Below, in pieces: positions 61,493 through 64,000 of a DNA stretch of 64,000 nucleotides (position 1 is the first letter of the stretch; each line of letters starts with the position of its first letter). The notes under the pieces are model-generated. The model made no database searches. It had not been told where the DNA came from and was given only the letters and a program-made list of their open reading frames with translations. The translations under genes were made by a program, and so were the position numbers. The DNA comes from Paragonimus westermani (taxonomy: Eukaryota > Platyhelminthes > Trematoda > Plagiorchiida > Troglotrematidae), in the NCBI GenBank assembly GCA_008508345.1, contig QNGE01003290.1, positions 1-64,000 on the forward strand, given 5' to 3'.

Positions 61493-61530
61493 TTGCTGAT
61501 TTCTCTTATGTCCCCATCACTCTCATTTGA

Positions 61531-62044
61531 CTACTGAAGTTCCTGTTTGTTGATGGCTGGCAATTCATAAGGACTGAACGCAGAGATCATAAATTTCTCT
61601 TCTTTCTTGTAGTCAGTTACATTCAACGGAAGTCTCGAAAGTCCGTCAGCAGCTTGACTCTCGCGTCCTGGACGGAAGTTAATCTGAAAGTGGTAAGTTA
61701 ATAGCCTCGTGTACCAGCGATTCATTCTCGATGGTTTGAGTCCACTGGTCCCTCTGCTTAGTTGGGTGCTTAGTAATTGCAACATGATCCGGACGAAATG
61801 TGAACAAACGTTCGAATAAGAAAAAGTGTCATTTCTCACAAGTCCAAACGCAGGCGAGGGCTTCCTTCTCGCCAGCCGAATACGACATTTTCACAGTTGA
61901 AAGCTTCCGGGAAGCATACGCAATCACTTTTTCCTGACCATTCTGCATCTGTGATAGGTTCACCCCTGGGCCAATATTTGAAGCGTCTGTATAAACGAAC
62001 GTAGGGCATCGCTCGTCGGAAATCGTCATAACAGGAGTGAACAC
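61531..62044 (-). pseudogene. Gypsy RNase H (family B)
   Basis: FVYTDASNIGPGVNLSQMQN has the catalytic TDAS. IAYASRKLSTVKMSYSAGEK and EALACVWTCEK follow, then after a frame change MNRWYTRLLTYHFQINFRPG and AADGLSRLPL close the domain. The degree of decay is moderate: the motifs are readable but split over two frames. Confidence 0.85.
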
Positions 62045-62890
62045 AATGCGTCTTCGTCAACGTACGCAATGGCTCCGCCAAAGTGGCAAGGTCTGATAGA
62101 CAACGTAGATTATATGAACACATACCTGAGAAGTGCTTAATTTCCGCTGAGTTCTTTGGAACAGGAGTCTCTGTAATGGCTCGGGTGTTTTCTGCGTTTG
62201 GCCGGATCCCATCCGTAGATATAGTTTGTCCTAAAAATTCGATTTCAGGAGCATCCAATTTGCACTTTGCAAAGTTTAATCGAAGATCAAGTTTATCCAA
62301 TCATCGTTACACCGAAAGTAAACGAGAGTCGTGCTCTTCTCTGGTGGAGCCAAATACGCAGATGCCGTCCACATAAGCGACTTGTCCGGGAACCTCAGCT
62401 AGTGAGTGGTTCATGAACTTTTGTCAAGCAGCTGGTGCTGAACTAGGGTCCATCGGCGAAACTTTGTACTGCTAAAGTCCCATTGGCTGTTAGAAAGGCT
62501 GTGGGGTGCTTGGATCCTGGATTTAGTGGTATATGGAAAAACGTTTTTCTTAAATCCAACTTTGAGAAGAACCGAGTGCCAATCATCCTAACCAGTAGCT
62601 CACCAGCCATTTGAATTATGAATTTATCCACCACAATTTGACTACTTAGAGTCTTCAAGGCACTGCATATTCACACCATACAGTCTTATTTTTAGCACCG
62701 TGACGATAAGGTGAACCCATTCGGAACCACTGATTTGTTTGATTACGTCATTCGAAATCATTTCCTCTATGACAGTAGTCACTGATTCTTGCCTGACCAT
62801 AGGAATCGTGCGTGATTGTGTTACAGAATATGGTTGTGTTCCTTCTTTGAGACGTATCTGGTGAGTAGCAAGTGGTGTTCGGCCAATAGC
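61900..62890 (-). pseudogene. Gypsy reverse transcriptase (family B)
   Basis: Read from 62,890 down: ATHQIRLKEGTQPYSV and MISNDVIKQISGSEWVHLIV (N-terminal fingers), FFSKLDLRKTFFHIPLNPGS with motif A aspartate, TAFLTANGTL, then motif C as AYVDGICVFG, in which the second catalytic aspartate is glycine (62,364-62,375), followed by the thumb LRLNFAKCKLDAPEIEFLGQ, GIRPNAENTRAI and IKHFSGMC.Y. The frame changes at least three times. Motif B is not recognisable. Confidence 0.85.
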
Positions 62891-62899
62891 TCCTTTGAT

Positions 62900-63259
62900 T
62901 AAGTTGGGGTAATTATTTTCCAGACTCGATGTGCTGATTGCCATAATCTTCATACGATCGATAGACGGTGTTACTTCCAGGGCCACCATTGCATTACGAC
63001 CAAACAGAGCTCGATTGTTCGAAGGAGTGACATTTACAGCAACAGGTGCCGGTGATGATCCGAGATATAGATCCACCACAATGAGGCCTCGAATATGAAC
63101 ATGTGCATTTGGGTAACAGTTAAACTTAAGAACTGAGGGGTATAAGGGCCAATCACTTAAATTTCTGTTATAGAAACTTGAAAGGATTATTGTTATCGGA
63201 GAAGCGGAATCCAATTCTATCTCAATAGTTGTTCTACGGCGGTGTGCACACATAGCCAC
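62900..63259 (-). pseudogene. Gypsy aspartic protease (family B)
   Basis: IELDSASPITIILSSFY contains the catalytic motif as DSA (near 63,209), a permitted variant of DTG. NRALFGRNAMVALEVTPSID corresponds to the LLG/LFGRN flap-end motif. It is fused in frame to the start of the RT, as is normal in gypsy pol. Confidence 0.8.
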
Positions 63260-63274
63260 CGTTCGAATGTCCGT

Positions 63275-64000
63275 TTAAGGGAGTTTGGGCTCCAAGAATC
63301 TGTGCCTTTGTTTCACAGTGTCAGCAGAATTATTTATTGAGTAAATGTGCTCTGTCAATGACGATGACGAGTCATCAGCCGGGGTATCTTGACTCACTTG
63401 CGCTATTTGACGGAATCTGCAGCATCGAGCAAAATATCCTCGTTTGCCACAGCACCTGCAGTCAATTTTATGAGCCGGACATGTCTGACAGTCTGCCTTA
63501 TTCCGGCTGCTGTCACAACGGTAACACATTAAGAAAGTTGGTGGTGGTGTGGGAAAGGAGCGTTGTATCTTACCAATGTCAAGACTGTCCGTTTTCTCAC
63601 CGAACACTCTGGAGTGCTCCACCACTGACGACTTAATCCTGGCAAAGTTAGCGGCTCAGTTCCAAGATAATGTAGTTGTATCCTTGACAAGTAATGTCTC
63701 ACGGATGCGATTATCTTTTATTCCGGCGATGAGTTGTTGGATCAGCATAACACCTTCGAGCTTATTCTTTGGGATACTCGGATAATCACATGATCGGACT
63801 GCTCGTGTAAGACGGGATATAAATTGCTCCAACGGTTCCACAGCGTCCTGTTCCAACTGGCAAAACCTTGAAACTTTCTGTGAATACGTTCGTTCTACAT
63901 CCCCATTCTCGGTCAAGCGTATCGAGAGCATCTTTTATCGTATACAACAGGGACCATATGCGTTCTTCGTGTAGCACGGATTTTGTCAGCAAGCTTCCTA
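63275..64000 (-). pseudogene. Gypsy gag (family B), runs off the window
   Basis: 63,931-63,656 reads SQKVSRFCQLEQDAVEPLEQ, FISRLTRAVRSCDYP and ELLVKDTTTLSWN-type sequence, a capsid C-terminal region. After a frame change 63,625-63,275 holds MCYRCDSSRNKADCQTCPAH and a second cluster CRCCGKRGYFARCC, a zinc knuckle in which the usual histidine is tyrosine (C-X2-C-X4-Y-X4-C). Two Cys clusters in series differ from the single knuckle of family A. The 5' end and 5' LTR lie beyond the window. Confidence 0.75.

Noticed and set aside
1..64000. CRISPR array, bacterial operon or phage
   Set aside because: No regularly spaced short repeats, no dense gene packing, and clear spliceosomal introns; the window is eukaryotic.

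Overview
The window is eukaryotic DNA, most likely from a parasitic flatworm (trematode-like). This is an inference from three things: a recognisable animal kinetochore gene whose first three introns are only 53, 50 and 37 bp while the later ones are kilobases long; heavily decayed Ty3/gypsy, CR1/RTE-like LINE and tRNA-like SINE copies; and otherwise long stretches of non-coding DNA. No bacterial features (operons, Shine-Dalgarno sites, CRISPR arrays) are present. One 937-base run of N (43,667-44,603) and two single N positions mark assembly joins.

Region by region. 1-4,887 holds little beyond a decayed minus-strand LINE reverse transcriptase near 2.3-2.6 kb. 4,888 to about 13,290 (+) holds the best host gene, a MIS12 kinetochore protein, with five well-supported exons and a sixth terminal exon followed by a poly(A) signal; an alternative 3' end exists at 8,888-9,039. 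13.3-19.0 kb is non-coding. At 19.0-20.0 kb two SINE copies flank and interrupt an inverted pair of LTR fragments forming a near-perfect 180-bp-arm hairpin. 20-27 kb has no supported gene. 27.4-30.1 kb holds two broken Ty3/gypsy copies (family A): a minus-strand gag-protease-integrase with the RT/RNase H deleted, and a plus-strand integrase C-terminus with its 3' LTR. 33.9-36.2 kb (-) has splice-flanked exons resembling MCM-domain-containing protein 2 (MCMDC2), a tentative second host gene. 41.1-44.9 kb is a head-to-tail pair of copies of one LINE, the first old and the second much better preserved but cut by the N gap. 46.2-48.1 kb has a direct duplication with an internal indel and SINE copies. 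50.1-55.4 kb (+) is a decayed family A element (LTR, protease, RT, RNase H, integrase). 57.4-57.6 kb has a TA microsatellite and a 39-bp duplication around a single N. 58.5-64.0 kb is a layered nest: a family A element (LTR, tRNA-His-type primer site, gag, RNase H) whose gag is split by a 392-bp solo LTR of a third family with a 5-bp target duplication, next to a minus-strand family B gypsy element (gag, protease, RT, RNase H, integrase) that itself carries an inserted family A LTR and gag fragment.

No retroelement here looks capable of moving: every copy has stops, frameshifts, deletions or lost catalytic residues. The two host loci have no visible functional link, although both belong to chromosome biology (MIS12 in kinetochore assembly; MCMDC2-type proteins in meiotic recombination).
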